From Arthrobotrys musiformis (lineage: Eukaryota > Ascomycota > Orbiliomycetes > Orbiliales > Orbiliaceae): 64,000 nt of DNA. The notes beneath the pieces are model-generated. The model saw only the letters and a program-made list of their open reading frames with translations. It made no database searches and was not told the DNA's origin. A program made the translations under genes and the position numbers. Positions 1 through 13,196 of this stretch are shown here, piece after piece (position 1 is the stretch's first letter; each line of letters opens with the position of its first letter). The DNA lies in assembly GCA_036971715.1 (NCBI GenBank), contig JAVHJL010000008.1, positions 2,666,001 through 2,730,000 of the forward strand. The letters are read 5' to 3'.

Positions 1-148
1 GTCATAAATTTAAATTGAGGCGTGGCTTAGTTCAGCTCGCATCAGGCCTAGTTACCACTCGGTTAGGTACCTGGTACCTACCTACATAGGCACATATCTA
101 CTTAGGTACTTACGGACTTAAGCTCAAGATGCTGATGTTGTGATATAT
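1..148. other. Window start, no gene seen
   Basis: Non-coding sequence downstream of the minus-strand gene. It contains repeated TAGGTACCT-type words (GGTACCTGGTACCTACC) at about 65-85. Confidence 0.5.
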
Positions 149-3100
149 CTAACTCCCAGCATCAATCACGACTGCTGCTGCCCCCACTAGCTTTCTATTC
201 TCCCCTGACGTGGCCCCATCCCCGCTTCTATTTTCCTTTAACCACTTAACGAAATCCTTTGAACTCTTGAACCTAGGAATGGTACTTTCCTTCTTCCGAT
301 CCTCTATTACCCTCCTGGAATTAACTTCCACCTTCTCTCTAACTTTTCTTTTCCCATTGGCCTCATTGCCAACCTTCATAACGTTATCCCTAGTAACCGT
401 GACATTAATAGCAGGCGACGACGGCGATCTCCTCCCTGTATTTTTGGGTCCAGACGACGTCGGCGACGGCGTTCGAGGTCTGGGGGTATTGATACCTAGA
501 TTCCCCGCTTCCTTAGACCCTCTTAGGGCGGATGGCGGAGAAGGCGTCCGGGTTCCTGGAGACTTGGGCGTAGTGCTCACGCCTCCTTTTACACCCTTTC
601 CTCGCGCGCTAGGATTTACGATTTTCTGTAAGCCCTTCGGTGACCCTGGAATACTCCCTCTGGGAGAGGCAGGTATACTCCCACCCCTGTTCCGAACCCT
701 TCTCTTCAGCCCTTCCGGCAAGTTCCCCATATCTGCATATCCATTGCTTCCTTTGGCCCAATTGCTGGGGTTTAGGCCAGTAATCCCAATTTTTTCAACT
801 GTCGGCTTACTCGACCTTTCCATCACAACCGGGAAGCCAAGGTTATCGCTCGTAATATACATATCCATTGGCGACCCCCTTACTGTCGGTTTCCTCTGTG
901 TACTTGGGAACCCGGGCGTCTCGACTATCGCATCATCTTCTTCTATCTCCGTAAGTGGTAGCATTTTGATCCCATTATTGGTGTCCGCCCGTTTATCCGA
1001 ATTCCCTTTGATATTGGGTAGTAAAGCGTTTACATCAACACCCGATATGCTTTGATAGCCTCTCGTATTTCTCCTCTTGTTCCAGTCACCGGTGTTGGGG
1101 ATACTGTTCCCGCTGGTGATAGAAGGAATGCTTCCACTTCTCATGCCCATAATACCCGGCAAAACTAAACTCTCCCGTTTTCTTTCCCCTTCCTTCAACC
1201 CAACTAGCCCTGGGCCCTTTGGTTCAGCTATAAATGGTAGGCTGCCTTTACTTCTTGGAACAGACAACAGAGGATTACTTGTCACCAACCCTGGTGGCCT
1301 AGACCGCGCTATATTGCTACTAGCACCGCTTCGTTCGTCCATTCCCTGAGAATTATCCACCTGCTGTGGCTTGGAGTCGAAAAAAGGTAGGTATGGGTAC
1401 AGTCGATTATAGGGGTCCGGGATTTGAGTACTTTCTTTTCTCGGAGGCCCACCCACATTCGTCATGAGAGGGACACCCAGTCTGTTCCTATCAGCTATTC
1501 CTCCACCCGCTGAAATCCTGTTATTCAAAAGCCCTGGTGTAACCATATTCCCCGACACAGGTAGAATATTGACCTCATCCGGTAACTCCATACCCTCTCT
1601 ACTCCCACTCCCTACTGAATTCTCAGTCGACCCAAAGGTAGGTGTTCCCCTTCCAGCACCCATAAAATCTTGAAGACCTTCAGCGAAAGAAGTAGCGTCA
1701 TTACCGTCTTCTTCGGTTAGAAGGTCCTCAACAGCGGTAATGGAGCTTATGGTCCGTTCTGCAACATTGGACGCTTGTGAGGTTTTACGAGTGATGGGAA
1801 TGTAGTGGGTGTTCATGTTTGGAACCGGCCTGTTAGTGTTCAAGTTGTTGTTTTTGTTGGCGTTGTCATTGGGGCTTTCCGAGTTCGGGGTCGTAGATTG
1901 AGAAGGTGTGTCTACTTCTGGAGTTATTACTATTGGGATCGAGGGTGCGACTGAGTTATGATAGAGTGTGAAGAGCCGCTTTTCTCCTGTTATATGTATC
2001 ACATCAGCATAGAATCTATTTAGATCATCTGCCTCGGTATTATTTGCACCTCGAGAGGGGTTAGGTCAGGCGACATGCAACATACCCAAGTCAGCGAAAC
2101 CAGCAACATCCCTCTCCCTCGCCATATCCCATCGATAACAAATGAATTCATCCGCAACCCGTTCAGCGTGGATATAAACATCCTCGCAAGATGAATAAAA
2201 AAGTTGGAAGAAATTCTCAGACCGGGTTTGCTTTGGGACACCGGTTCGGAACAAGTGGTATGTCCCCGCATTTGCTGTGGTTGGCTCGCAGGCAGCTATT
2301 ATATATTATAGTTCAATTGACAAAGCTATGTCAGAGAAAGGGGTACTATAGCAATTAGATAGGGAGGGGAAGGGGAAGGGGATACTGACTGAAATACGCT
2401 TGCCCGCTGTTAATACTGGGATCTAAGGTCCCAGTAACCCAAGACCCACTGACCGGTGGGGTTAGGTTAGGTTGTAAATTGGGGGATCCAGCAGATAGAT
2501 CGGCTGGATCATGTAAGAAACGCATACTACCCGTGAGTTTTAGCCGCATGTGTCACTCTATCACGCAAATTGTGGGATACGGGCCCGCGGAGTTTTGCGG
2601 AATACCTCTCAGCGCTCCCCACACCCTCTAAATCAACCACCGTTTCGTCTCCCCTAAACCCTTCCAAACTCCTACTCCCATCCGGCACCTCCAACAACCC
2701 CACCCTTCCTTCCTTCGCAGTCTCTTCGTCAGCGCTTAGATACCCCCAAACCAAGGACCTGGTCTTCCTGCTCAAACTCCTCAATAGCGGAGTCTTAACA
2801 TCCTCCATCGCCATTTTTGCGCGAGTGAAGAATGAAAATGCGGATGTGGAGGTGGAAGACGGCGTCAATGACGATGTCGCAGGGATACGCCAATCAGCTA
2901 GCCAGATGCTTGAAGGGGAATATATTGCTGTCGGCTTAGTCGGACATGTCGTAGCAGGGTTCTGGCGGATTGCCAGAGGATGTGAAGATGTAGACGGGGC
3001 CGTTACTAGTTTTACTCTTTATCAGATATATACTGGCACGCTGTCCAGACTTTTCCAGATATACTTACTCAGGAAGTTATTGCTAGCCTTGAACGGTCCC

Positions 3101-3225
3101 TTGGGATTATTCACGGATACGACTCGAAGGATAAAGTATCCACGGTGCCGCTGAGAAAGGGTCTCCTGGATCAATAGCCCCCAAACTAGGATCCACCACC
3201 AGTATCCTTTAGCTGCCATGGCCAT
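149..3225 (-). CDS. Secreted protein with long disordered tail (multi-exon; middle unresolved)
   Basis: Not recognised by name. The first exon starts at 3225 with a hydrophobic, Trp-rich leader that reads as a signal peptide ending near ETLSQ. A frame-consistent intron 3006-3064 leads to an exon with GPVYIFTSSGNPPEPCYDM, which is open only to a stop at 2936-2938. Further down, three exons join cleanly: one ending at 2390, then 2086-2295, then 149-1986, with introns 2296-2389 (GTCAGT, a weak donor) and 1987-2085 (GTATGT...ACAG). The joined middle has several cysteines and aromatic residues, suggesting a small folded extracellular domain. The last 610 or so residues are Ser/Pro/Gly/Asn-rich and disordered. 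I could not find the connection between about 2940 and 2550: the donor there would be poor, and it could be a long intron, another exon or a lesion. The two ends are well supported; the whole model is tentative. Confidence 0.5.
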
Positions 3226-4199
3226 GGTGCACTCTCATCGATATGTACTTCGCTTTAATCCGTTACAACATCGATATTGGAACTGCTGGCTAATATGCCG
3301 GCCATATGTTAGGCATAATTTTAGTAGGGCAGTCCACGTTTACATGCGGAAGGCGTAGGGTGGCCCATAGCGCTCGATAAAGCTCAAATGGTATCAGGGA
3401 CGGCATGCGGGAGGCAGTTTGATATCCTTGCCGGAACATTTGGTCGTAGCGCCACGTGTTGGCAAAGCCACAATAGCGCACGCGCACCGCCACCCAACCC
3501 TCCGCTTCGAACCATGGCGACGATGCAAAGTTTGGAATGGCAAACGGTTTAATCTAGAAACACCTAAAGATAGTGAAATATAACATCCATAGGGGTGGAT
3601 TTGTATATAGGTTTGACGAAATATCCATCGTATGTTTTGTGTAGAAATGCCATGCAAAATGAGCACCCGCTTGGGGCATGCCCGGACGCCCATATGCGTG
3701 GGTGTATCTATATCAGCTCTAAGACCGGAGACAAAAGTATTCACGAAATTGAAATATTTAGGCTTAATTATTGGGCTACGTAGGTACTTAAGTATGTATG
3801 TGGTGAGATACAGGGGATGTCAGGACCCACGCCCCGGCGATCCCTCGTTCTTTATCATAAATTCAAATTACAGTTTTAAACTTTTGGGTTTTCCCTAACG
3901 ACAAAATCGAAATCGAGGGTACCGGGTGCGAACAATCCACTGCAGACTTTAGGACCCGTATACGCGTAATGACCGAAGACGTTTTCGAAACGACGTGGCC
4001 CGCCCATGAACTTGCTTAGGGCGAGGAAGTTGACCAACAGCTCGACTACCCACAGTCGCCGTGGGGTCCACAAAGCCTATACACATGTATACCCCTTATA
4101 TCTAGCTGTAGAATCCCCACTTCCATTTCCATGAGGCTGCACTGCGCCCAAAACGCACGTCTAGCCTCGAGGTATATAATACTACACGCATCGAGCAGA
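3226..4199. other. Intergenic region, no gene seen
   Basis: This separates two minus-strand genes. Short open frames on both strands (for example 3394-3744) lack codon or domain support. It should hold the promoter of the secreted-protein gene and the 3' end of the aquaporin gene. I see no repeat or RNA gene. Confidence 0.6.
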
Positions 4200-5331
4200 T
4201 TACTTCTCTTCATCCTGCAACTGCCTCTCATGCTTTCCAGCGAGCCCGCCCCAAGGAGGCACCATAGTATACACAATTGCATGAAAAATACTAGCAGCAA
4301 TAGTAGCAACCCAATGGATCCAATGCCACGTAGGAAAACTGCTCCCTACATATGCTCCAAAACACCGAGCAGGGTTGATAGCCGCACCACCATATCCAGG
4401 CCTCGTAAACGCCATACTAAATGCCACTGTCCCAACCGCCAACCCCACAAATATAGGTCCCAAAGAGGGCCCGAAGATTTGCCGTTGCCGAGGATCCAAA
4501 CCAACCCCGAAGGCCATGAACAGTATTACCAATGAGGCTGAGAATTCATTCGCGAACGCTGATGATATCGAGATTTCGTCTGGGTTAAGCCAACACCCGC
4601 CGACTTTAAAGTCCCGGCTATCGTACGACGCTCTGATAAGCAGGCCAGCCAGACTAGCGCCGATTATTTGGAAGGAGACGTATAAAATCCCACGCGGCAA
4701 GCTGGTTAACCGTGTGAAGAAGGTCGCGATTGTAATTAAAGGGTTGAGATGCCCTCCAGTGACTGCTCCGAAGCAGAAGATATACATTGCGATAAAAATT
4801 GCCGAAGTGACACCGCCGACCAGAGGGCCAAGGAAAGAAGCTGTCGAGAACACCCCGGATGCCGATAGTGGATCTGGTGGAGGAGGGTATGCAGCTGGAG
4901 ACAGTGTGCACCAATCGGTAGCATACACTAACAGCATGGTCCCTAAATTTTCACCCACAGGCCATTAATTAACATGGCGGCTCCTCCCAAAATTAATATC
5001 GAAAATAAAAAGACATACCAACTCCCTCCACCGCTGCCGCCTTCCATAAAACCGTCTGTCGAAACCCACGTAAATCCAACGCTTGTTTGACGGTCATATG
5101 CGTTGCCGCGTCGGGGATATCTTCCAAGACCGCCGCATTCTTGGGATCACTTCTGTCGAGCACAAACTCTTGATTTCCACCTAATCGCGCCGCGAAGGGT
5201 GTCGTATGTATATGCGCCCTTAATGGCTCCGGTGTCGACTTGGAGTGCCGAATTGTCCTATGCCTCATTACCTCCATCTTGCCCCCGGAATCCTCGTCCC
5301 GTTTCGAACTCGCCTCAATTGCAACTGACAT
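4200..5331 (-). CDS. Aquaporin-family (MIP) membrane channel
   Basis: Predicted membrane channel for water or small neutral solutes. Two exons, 5331-5019 and 4942-4200, are joined by an intron at 4943-5018 (GTATGT...TTTAG) that keeps frame and restores the first helix (VEGVGTMLLVYATDW). The product is 351 aa. The N-terminal 95 or so residues are polar and cytoplasmic-like. About six hydrophobic segments follow. The first pore half-helix carries GGHLNPLITIATF, a NPL variant of NPA; the second carries canonical AAINPARCFG with the selectivity-filter Arg. The loop after the third helix has a WLNPDEIS segment. The short C-terminus is acidic. An upstream in-frame ATG at 5358 is possible, but the Met at 5331 was preferred as the first in a typical context. 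Family assignment is firm; substrate is unknown, and the Leu in the first motif means plain water transport should not be assumed. Confidence 0.9.
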
Positions 5332-6931
5332 TTTGATATTTTTTTCTTTCGAACGCAAAATCTTCGGAACATCAACATCTAGACAGCAAAGAATGAAGAA
5401 TAGCTAAACGATTAAAATAAAAACTCCTTTCCACGAGCTCAATTTAATACCCCTTTCAACCCAACCACCGGATGGTGACGGCAATTGAAACAATTCCTCC
5501 TAACAGGCATTGCTCGCAGTAGGGAGATGTCTCGATTAATTAATCGATTACTACGACTTAGTGTACGGGGGGAATGTTGATTAATCATTCGTTAGTAACG
5601 CCGTTTTGGGGAAACCGTTTGTCGGTCTCGATCCAGCCCCTTGTTCTGCGTAGTATTTTTTCCAATTAGCTGTACTAGTCACTGCCAGAACTGAACGACT
5701 AGTTACCAAGATGACCAGCCTAACGTGCAAGATCGGGATTTAAGCTTTTGCTTTAACTTAAGGTTGTTTCTGAACCGTGCCGAACCTTTTGTTGAAGCAA
5801 CAGAGCTCGCTTGGCTGACAATTCGCCCTGGGGCATTAATTTGGCTCGCGGCATACGCCAATGGAACGAGGTCAGCCTAGTTTCTTCTAATGGTGTTGCC
5901 ATCTACCGAATATCAACTATGAACATGTACCCAGGTAGTTTCATGGAGATAATTGAAGAATCGATGGAAAGACGGTAGCTATAGAAGAAATTTTGCAAAA
6001 AAAGGTCTCGGCAGCAGGCGCAAGCTAAAAGAATACACGGTTACACCAGGCTATGATAACACCCACAACACATCATTAATATGTCGCTTGTAGAGTGCAA
6101 CATGCATTGATGATGCTTTAATTACTTATATTTCTTGGTCCACTCCTTTCTTCACCAATTTTTAGTTGGAGATGACTGCAAACTTCCGGATTTGCAGCCG
6201 GTTTAAGAAAGGGATCAGAGGTTACCGGCCGCAACGAATACACGGCTCGTGCTATCCTAAAATATTGTATCCAAAACTCGAAATTTTGCCCAAAATGTAC
6301 ATGTACAGAATTAATTGCCCGGCCAGGTCAGATATATTTGTATATATAAAGCCAGAAAATCGACAGGCTTGGGCGTACCGATATCTATAACGTGATAAAC
6401 TAGACGTCTGCGCCAATCTAGAAATACTAACAAAACTATGATCCCATCTTGTTTACGTACAAAATTTTCTTGACACCCAGATCGATCGATATCAGAGTAT
6501 CTTAGGACAAGACCCAGCGCACATCTTGGAAGGTCCAGAACTAGGCCTGATCGATTCACTGGCATACATGTTGTATTTTTACAGCAACCATGTGTTGTCT
6601 ATCCGAAGGCGCCTAGCTAGGCCGACACACTGGCGAATCTGAGCCAACGAATCAGTGAATCGAATCCGCAAGGCTATTAGATTTGAGATTCGCACAGCCT
6701 GACCAACCGATCAGGATACCCCACTTTTAATAAATGGCTGAACCGTTCACTTGAAGTTTTATTGTTTCCGTCCTCCACCCTCCCCGATATCTGTAATTCC
6801 TGAATATCATGCCAGAACAGAGCTTGCAGTCGCGCCGATATATCTCCGGATCTCCTAGCTACTTAATTAGGCCACACGAACAACTAGCAACTCATAAATC
6901 CAACCCCGGTTCAAGTTAAGGGTCGAAAGCC
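5332..6931. other. Divergent intergenic region between aquaporin and NLR genes
   Basis: The two flanking genes diverge from here, so both promoters should lie in these 1.6 kb. The stretch around 5535-5595 is rich in TTAAT/ATTAA palindromic words. Short open frames such as 6166-6390 and 6311-6565 have no family features. No RNA gene is seen. Confidence 0.6.
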
Positions 6932-9900
6932 ATGTCCGGACTTGAAATTGCAGGTCTGGCGATTGGAGCCCCAGCGCTAGTCCCCCTTCTTATCAAAGTC
7001 TCCCTTAAAGGGTACGGCATATTTCAAAACGCGCAGTTCGCCGGCCGAGATATCCAGCGATATCAGTACGAGCTCACAGTGATGTGTGTAGCTCTTCAAG
7101 GATGGGAGAGACGGTTGAAAGATTTAGGAGGAGATTTGGGCGCTATCCTTGGAGCGAAATCTTTGCGTTATAAGACTACTTTGGATACTCTTGCAAGGAT
7201 CGCAGGGGTATTTGCGGAAGTGGATCAACTCAACGAAAAATACGGCATCACTTGCGAAAGCCAGGACACGCTGGAACAACAATCTCCTTTAACACCGCAA
7301 AGTTCGAAAAAGCGAAATCGAAGGTCTTGGTTAAGTAAACTAGGACTAGGATCCCCAAGCGCAACGGAAACAAAACCAATCGAAGCTCTCGTATTAAGTA
7401 CGATTAGCGCCCCATCATTGTCCAAAGATGGCCGCCTTAGCCTATACGCTTCTCGCAGCGATGAAACATCCTCTAGCTCTCCGGTTCCGGATCATGACAA
7501 ATTTAGAGCGCTCCAGAATTTTCCTGAGAAAGTCGACCTGGAGGTCGAGGTGCCAGGGCTGGACGTGCATATTGCTGAACTTGAAAGAAAGGCATCGGGC
7601 TACCACAAGACCTTGACAAACCCACAACGATATACATGGGCAGTCTATAATCGAAGTAAACTCGAGGCTCTAGTTACCGACTTAAAGTACTACACGAGCT
7701 GTTTAGAGAAATTGACAGAAGATCGTTTTAAAGGTATAGATTCCGCGCGTTGATTGAAGCTCTCGAGAAACTTGGCTTTGGATCTAATTGGTATTTATAT
7801 GATGATCAGCCGTACCTCTATGTCAACAACCCGTCGAATTTGACCACTTTACGGTTCCATTCGTGCCGTCCCACCCTTTGACCTTAAGATTTTGTGGGCG
7901 AGAGGATGAACTTGCAAATATCGAAACATATCTATGCCCGACTACATCTTTTGCAAATGGGCGCCATCCTCGGCTTATACTTAATCTGCATGGAATGGGA
8001 GGCATCGGCAAATCCCAACTCGCCCGTTATTATATCGAGGTTTCCAAAAGGGGTTATACCGCTGTCTTATGGGTTCACGGCGCCGATAGTGAAACCGTTG
8101 ACACGAGTGCTAGGCGCATATTGAAAGAGTTGATAGCCCACTATGCGACAAAATACAGCAATCAATTGAACTTCGGAAACAATCCGGAAACACTTTTTCA
8201 AAATATCGCAACGGATCTTGGTATTCCAGGGCAGATTGATAGCTCCGGAGAGCCAAGAGGAGCCACCGCAGAGAAACCTTGGGGCTGTGTACGCAATTGG
8301 CTGGCGAGAGAAGATAATCTGAGGTGGTGCCTCGTCTTCGATTCCGTAGATACAGAGGCGAACATTAAAGAATTGGATGATTTAATCCCTCCCTGCACTC
8401 ACGGCCACGTAATTATAACATCGAGGCTAAGAGTACCTGGAAGCAAAATTCTCTCAATTCCGGGGCTAGACCAAGATGCTGCGATCAAGCTACTATTGGG
8501 TGACGGCAAGGGTGACGAGACTGCAGCCGGGAAAGTGGCTAATATGCTTGGGCACTTCCCAATCGCACTTTCGCAAGCGGCAGCATATATTACCCATACG
8601 GAGCTTAACTTGACGCAGTATTTGAACCGCCTAGAAGCAAATCGAACTCAACTACTAGGAACGTCGTATTCGAAATACCCAGACGGTGTCTTCTCGTGTT
8701 GGAAGTTATCAGTGGAAGCACTCATGGCGTCGAATCCTCATGCTATCGACCTTCTTCGAGTTTGTTCTTTTTTGAGTCCCGACGGGGTATCAGAACAACT
8801 CCTTCATCGTGGTGTAGGAGGGATAGATTGGGCACAAAATAGTAAGCCTAAAACCTCCGCAGAGTTTCCAATCTTGAATTAGAGGCCTGTGCTGCCCATA
8901 TGACCTCTAGAATGTCAGGTAGCTAACATCCCTCTCTACAGAAGTAGCGCGACTAGACAAAGCTGTAGATGACCTAGTTACATATTCCCTTATGACCCGC
9001 AAGCCGACCACCGCTTGCAACGAACGGTCGTTCTGGATTCACCCATTAGTACGGCTTTGGGCGAAAAGCTCTTATTCAAATGCCGGATCCGTCACCTTAG
9101 GGGAAAATGAAGAACGGTTAGCCGATATTTATGCGCAAGGTGCTCGAGAGGCTATTTGCCTAGTTGGCCTCGGGCTTACTAACAAAAACACGGTTGACGA
9201 CTGGAAATATGAGCGTGAAAATGTAGCCCATTTCAATTTGTGCATTCATAGGTACCTTCTAAACCCAAAACAGACGGTCGTTACCAAGGTTATGAGAGGG
9301 CAACCATTAGATATCGCCATCAAACAATTGCGTCGTCATCAAACGCGATGGTTTGACTACAAAACGGCCGCCGATATATTCAAACTCCGCCTACAAATAA
9401 TCAGAGAAACGCCCGACAAAGACCCTACTTTGGAACTTGAAATTCTTTCCGATAAGACGGTTTTTATTCGAGTGTGTCTTCAGAATACTTGCTCAAAGGC
9501 GGATCTTGAACATCTCAACCACCAGCTCGAAGAGATATCACAAAAGCTTCAGCTTATCCAACCGATTCCCTACCGGCATCTCTTAGAACTTGACATAACA
9601 CGGGCGGCATATCAGCAAAAACTCGGAAATGAGCGCGAAGCGCTAGAGATATTTCAAAAATGTCTTGACAAGGCCAGTGCTGGTGGGGCGTCCTTCAGGA
9701 ATCGAAATATCGAGGGTTGTGTTATCGGGTTGCTCAGGCGCTGTGTCGTTCTCAACTTGACTTCAGGCAATTCCGGGAAAGCGGAAGAACTTATTTGTCA
9801 GTTTTTTGGCATGTCAGCGGAGGGTAGCGAAATTCCGGCCTTAGAAACCCTGTTGTCTGATAGTCCTGATTCCTGGACGCTTCTGCTTATGCTATTTGAA

Positions 9901-10119
9901 ATTAGGTGGCGAAAAGGTGACCTTCCCGGAGGACACGCGGCTTTAGAGGCGGCGACTAAGTTGTGCGAAGCGCAATATGTCGTAGGGCATCGTGAAAACT
10001 TCAATTTGCTTGGCTACCTGGTGAAGGCATATACCAGGCTTGGCCACGAAGAAAAAGCATTAGAGATTTCAAAAAGGATAGCTGAAAGGGATGCACCTTT
10101 GAAGCTTTCCGATCCTTAA
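6932..10119 (+). CDS. NLR protein: HeLo domain, NB-ARC NTPase, helical (TPR-like) repeats
   Basis: A fungal NOD-like receptor for non-self recognition and programmed cell death. Exons 6932-7733, 7810-8841 and 8942-10119 give 1003 aa. Intron 1 (GTATAG...ATCAG) and intron 2 (GTAAGC...CTACAG with a GCTAAC branch site) both restore frame exactly. Residues 1-220 resemble the HeLo domain of HET-S: a hydrophobic N-terminal helix, then FAGRDIQRYQYELTV and LQGWERRL. The NB-ARC part begins at FCGREDEL. Its P-loop GMGGIGKS lies near residues 329-336, a Walker B-like LVFDSVD near 441, an IITSR sensor near 466 and a GHFPIALSQ motif near 514. A winged-helix-like segment contains WIHPLVRLW near 641. Residues 690-1003 look like degenerate TPRs (YQQKLGNEREALEIFQKCL; AYTRLGHEEKALEISKRI). 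HeLo domains act at membranes in known systems; that this one kills cells is inference. Confidence 0.9.
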
Positions 10120-13100
10120 ACGGTCCCGGAAGGCTTCGAGCATGAATAAGTTGCGACCAATATGCGGTGCAGACCAAATATTTACATGTACATAGCCATA
10201 TATTTAGGGAGCTCGAGTTTGATACTCATAGCTGTTATCTCGTAAACTAAAATGAATGCTACTGCGGATATATAGTTGCATATAATTGTCTGATATGATT
10301 GAAATTATCAGCAACATGACGGTATGTACTCGATCTCAGCGTAGCTCAGAACTGGTACGTCTTGGGTTGATCAATTGAGCTCGAACCGCGGACTCAGAAC
10401 TACAATCGTGACAAGTGAATTTCGCTAGTGTGATCATATGATCTGACTCTCTATTGTGGCCAACATTAAACTATGTCAAAAAGGTATGTGTATGTTAGGA
10501 AAACCTTCCCATGATACATCACGGACGGGGAAATGGGCCCTCCGATTGTTTTAAGGTATTAATATTGCTCCGCATTCCTCGTCTTCTAGCAGTGTTCTAA
10601 AGCAGTATAACCCTAGCTAAAATATGTGGGTAATTAGCTTAGGATCACTATTGCAATATCCGCACTCACTACTGTGATACATATCACTCTACTCCATCTA
10701 AATTTACGTATATATACACGAGCTTCCAGGGATCCTAACAAGCCCGCCGCACGGATCGATGCCCACAGTACTATCAGGAGCAGCGTAAAAGCCCAAGCCG
10801 CATCGAGGCTTGGTTTTACTTAGGCTAGGTACTCCCTTATTTAGTTGAATTTTTGAACTCGCGTTAAATCTCATGTCGATTTTGGGGATTTCAGTAGTCG
10901 ATCTGCAGATCTGAGGAGGTAACTGAAGAGGTACGGCGTGGTTTTGATTCTTGATACCAGTACCAGTATACCACCACTCCGGCTTCCACCCGCCTTTGTT
11001 CACCATGGGATAATTATCCATGTAGTACCCTATTTGTCGCCATCTTACCAAAGTTCCATAGCATAGTAATATTACTTGTCAATAGCAGGCGCCTGCGGCG
11101 CCACTCAACCCCGGCTGCACCAAGACCACCACCATCATTAGTACCACAGACTACAGCTACTGTTATTCTATATATTTATATTAGTACTCAATTACAATAA
11201 TTTTCATAGAACCTCCTAGCTTTTAGAAAAAACAACATATTTTAGGACCCTCGCCCCCGGAGGGATTTACCTAAGCTAAGTATAGAAAGGCCCTGACTTG
11301 CAGTTGGGCATAATCCGTCATAAAATCCATATCCCCACCGATGAATGCGCCGAGATGTCAGACGTCATTACCGCCGCCATCTATATATCTATCCCTCGGA
11401 GAGAATCTCGAGAGAAGGGATATGTAGTTGCGCGGGGGTTTAATGAGACCAGACAAGAGCGGAAATAACAGGTACAATATCTTTCTATCCAGCTATATAG
11501 GAATTACGAAGGAAACTTCATGGTTTCGGTCTATATATGCGTACGCGTGGTAGCTAAAAAATAGAAAACCTTAGTGGAACTTTATCAACGAACAAACTTC
11601 CCCTCCTAGCTAACACAAGAATTATATAAGCTTGTGCAGGGTAGTAAACCTAGAGCCGATCTAGATCGTGGCGGACCTTGGCCTTGGATAAACTCCCAGT
11701 GCCAACCGTCGATGTGCCCTTATTGGCATCTAGTCCCAATACCAAGAAAAAGTGGATAAGATTCCCGAGTGGATAAATGGGAGCCTCAACATCCTAGCTC
11801 TAAATTGAAACTTTCTCTTCTCTTGGGAAACAAAAAAAAAAAAAAAAAAAAAAAAGAGGGAAGGGAAAGAAGGGGTGGGGTGGGAGGAGATGGGGTTCCA
11901 GCGGGGTCCTGGAATTTGGAGCCTCGGCTTCGACGTCTATGGCTGAAGCGAGGAATGCAGCAAAACAAAAAAAAAAAAAAAAGGCCGAGCTAGTTGTATC
12001 ATCGGCATGACCAGCTGACCATGACCAAACTTCTTTTTGGGGATCCCGAAGTGGATCGCTCCGAACGACTTAAACGCCCAGCTAGCTTCGAAAAGTGAAA
12101 GTTGCATGTGGGAAAGCTGGTCACACGAACATGGGAAACAATCGCCAAGTTAGGCTGCCCTTCAAGTTTTATTCGCCTTCGATGATGCGATATACGAGAA
12201 TATATAAACATCGAGACCTCATGCCATGATAACGATACCTGCAGTGTCACTTTGGCCATGATGTTCTCCACTAGCAGGTGTCCAATGCAATGGTAATGCT
12301 TATTATATGCGCCTCCGTGGATCCACCGTAAATACCACACGCCACGCCTTTTTTTTTTTCTTCCCGTCTGTCTTGTCGTCGAATCTCGGAAATGCTCCCG
12401 AATCATAATTTTTTTTCTTTTCATGGAGACCCCCCAAGGAAAAATCGAAATCTGCAAATGAACCCGCAGTTCTGGGCGATATGCATGACAAGAAGAAGGT
12501 CACGGCTGCCGCAACGGGCTAGAACGTGACAGGACGCCATCAGACCCCTGCAATCGCATCATCCGCCTCCGTCGCCTATGCTGCTTTCCTTGTTGTTCAT
12601 CCCACGTTTCGAGCGGACTCCACCTGCCCGACATAGACGATCATATAAAGGTCCACCCGCATAATTGTATAATGTATAACCCAACCAACCCGCATCCAAC
12701 CCCATTTTTTGACATAACAGTAAGTAATAATTCGCCGCCAAGGAATATTGAGGATCCTGTCAGAATATAACGTTGGAGGCGAGGGCTCAATTGCCTAAGC
12801 TTGCAAGGGGGGGGCGAACAATGCTTTGCCCAAGGGAAAGAGGGAAGAAAAAAAAAGTTCTTCGCTTCCTAATTTGGACAACCTCCTCCCATTCCAACAG
12901 GTCCTTTAACAGGTCCCTGGCCCGAGAACAAACCTGAGGAGTTCTTGGGAAGCATCCCAACTGCGAGAGAGTCCTGAGAAGCTGTGAAAATTCTGTAAAT
13001 GTCTTGTGTCACGCAATGGTGCCTAGTATGACGAGCTGACTGATGGGCTTTGAACAGACAGCTTCAGCGCAGGAGGATTGGCCCTTTCGTAACCGTTGAT

Positions 13101-13196
13101 GCACTGGGATAAGGGTACATGTCAGGATACAGACAGAATAGAACTTGGTGATACCGTATCGATCGAACAGGAAGGATTGAACATTGAGTCAATAAA
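10120..13196. other. Intergenic region, 3.1 kb, no gene seen
   Basis: No open frame here has domain or codon support. It holds a 24-nt poly(A) run at 11832-11855 followed by a purine-rich G/A tract to about 11905, and a second A run near 11966-11981. The last 300 bases before 13197 should contain the permease promoter. Frames at 10704-11051 and 11999-12457 were considered and not kept. Confidence 0.6.

Noticed and set aside
210..1349. Plus-strand frames inside the disordered protein gene
   Set aside because: They are antisense shadows of the Ser/Pro-rich minus-strand exon.
2570..3154. Plus-strand open frame of 194 codons
   Set aside because: It overlaps the minus-strand secreted-protein exons, begins at a non-ATG codon and has no domain. 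It has a fair codon pattern in its first half, so it is not fully excluded, but the minus-strand signal peptide and exons are better supported.
11769..11993. Lys/Phe-rich frames across the poly(A) run
   Set aside because: Low-complexity artefacts of the homopolymer.
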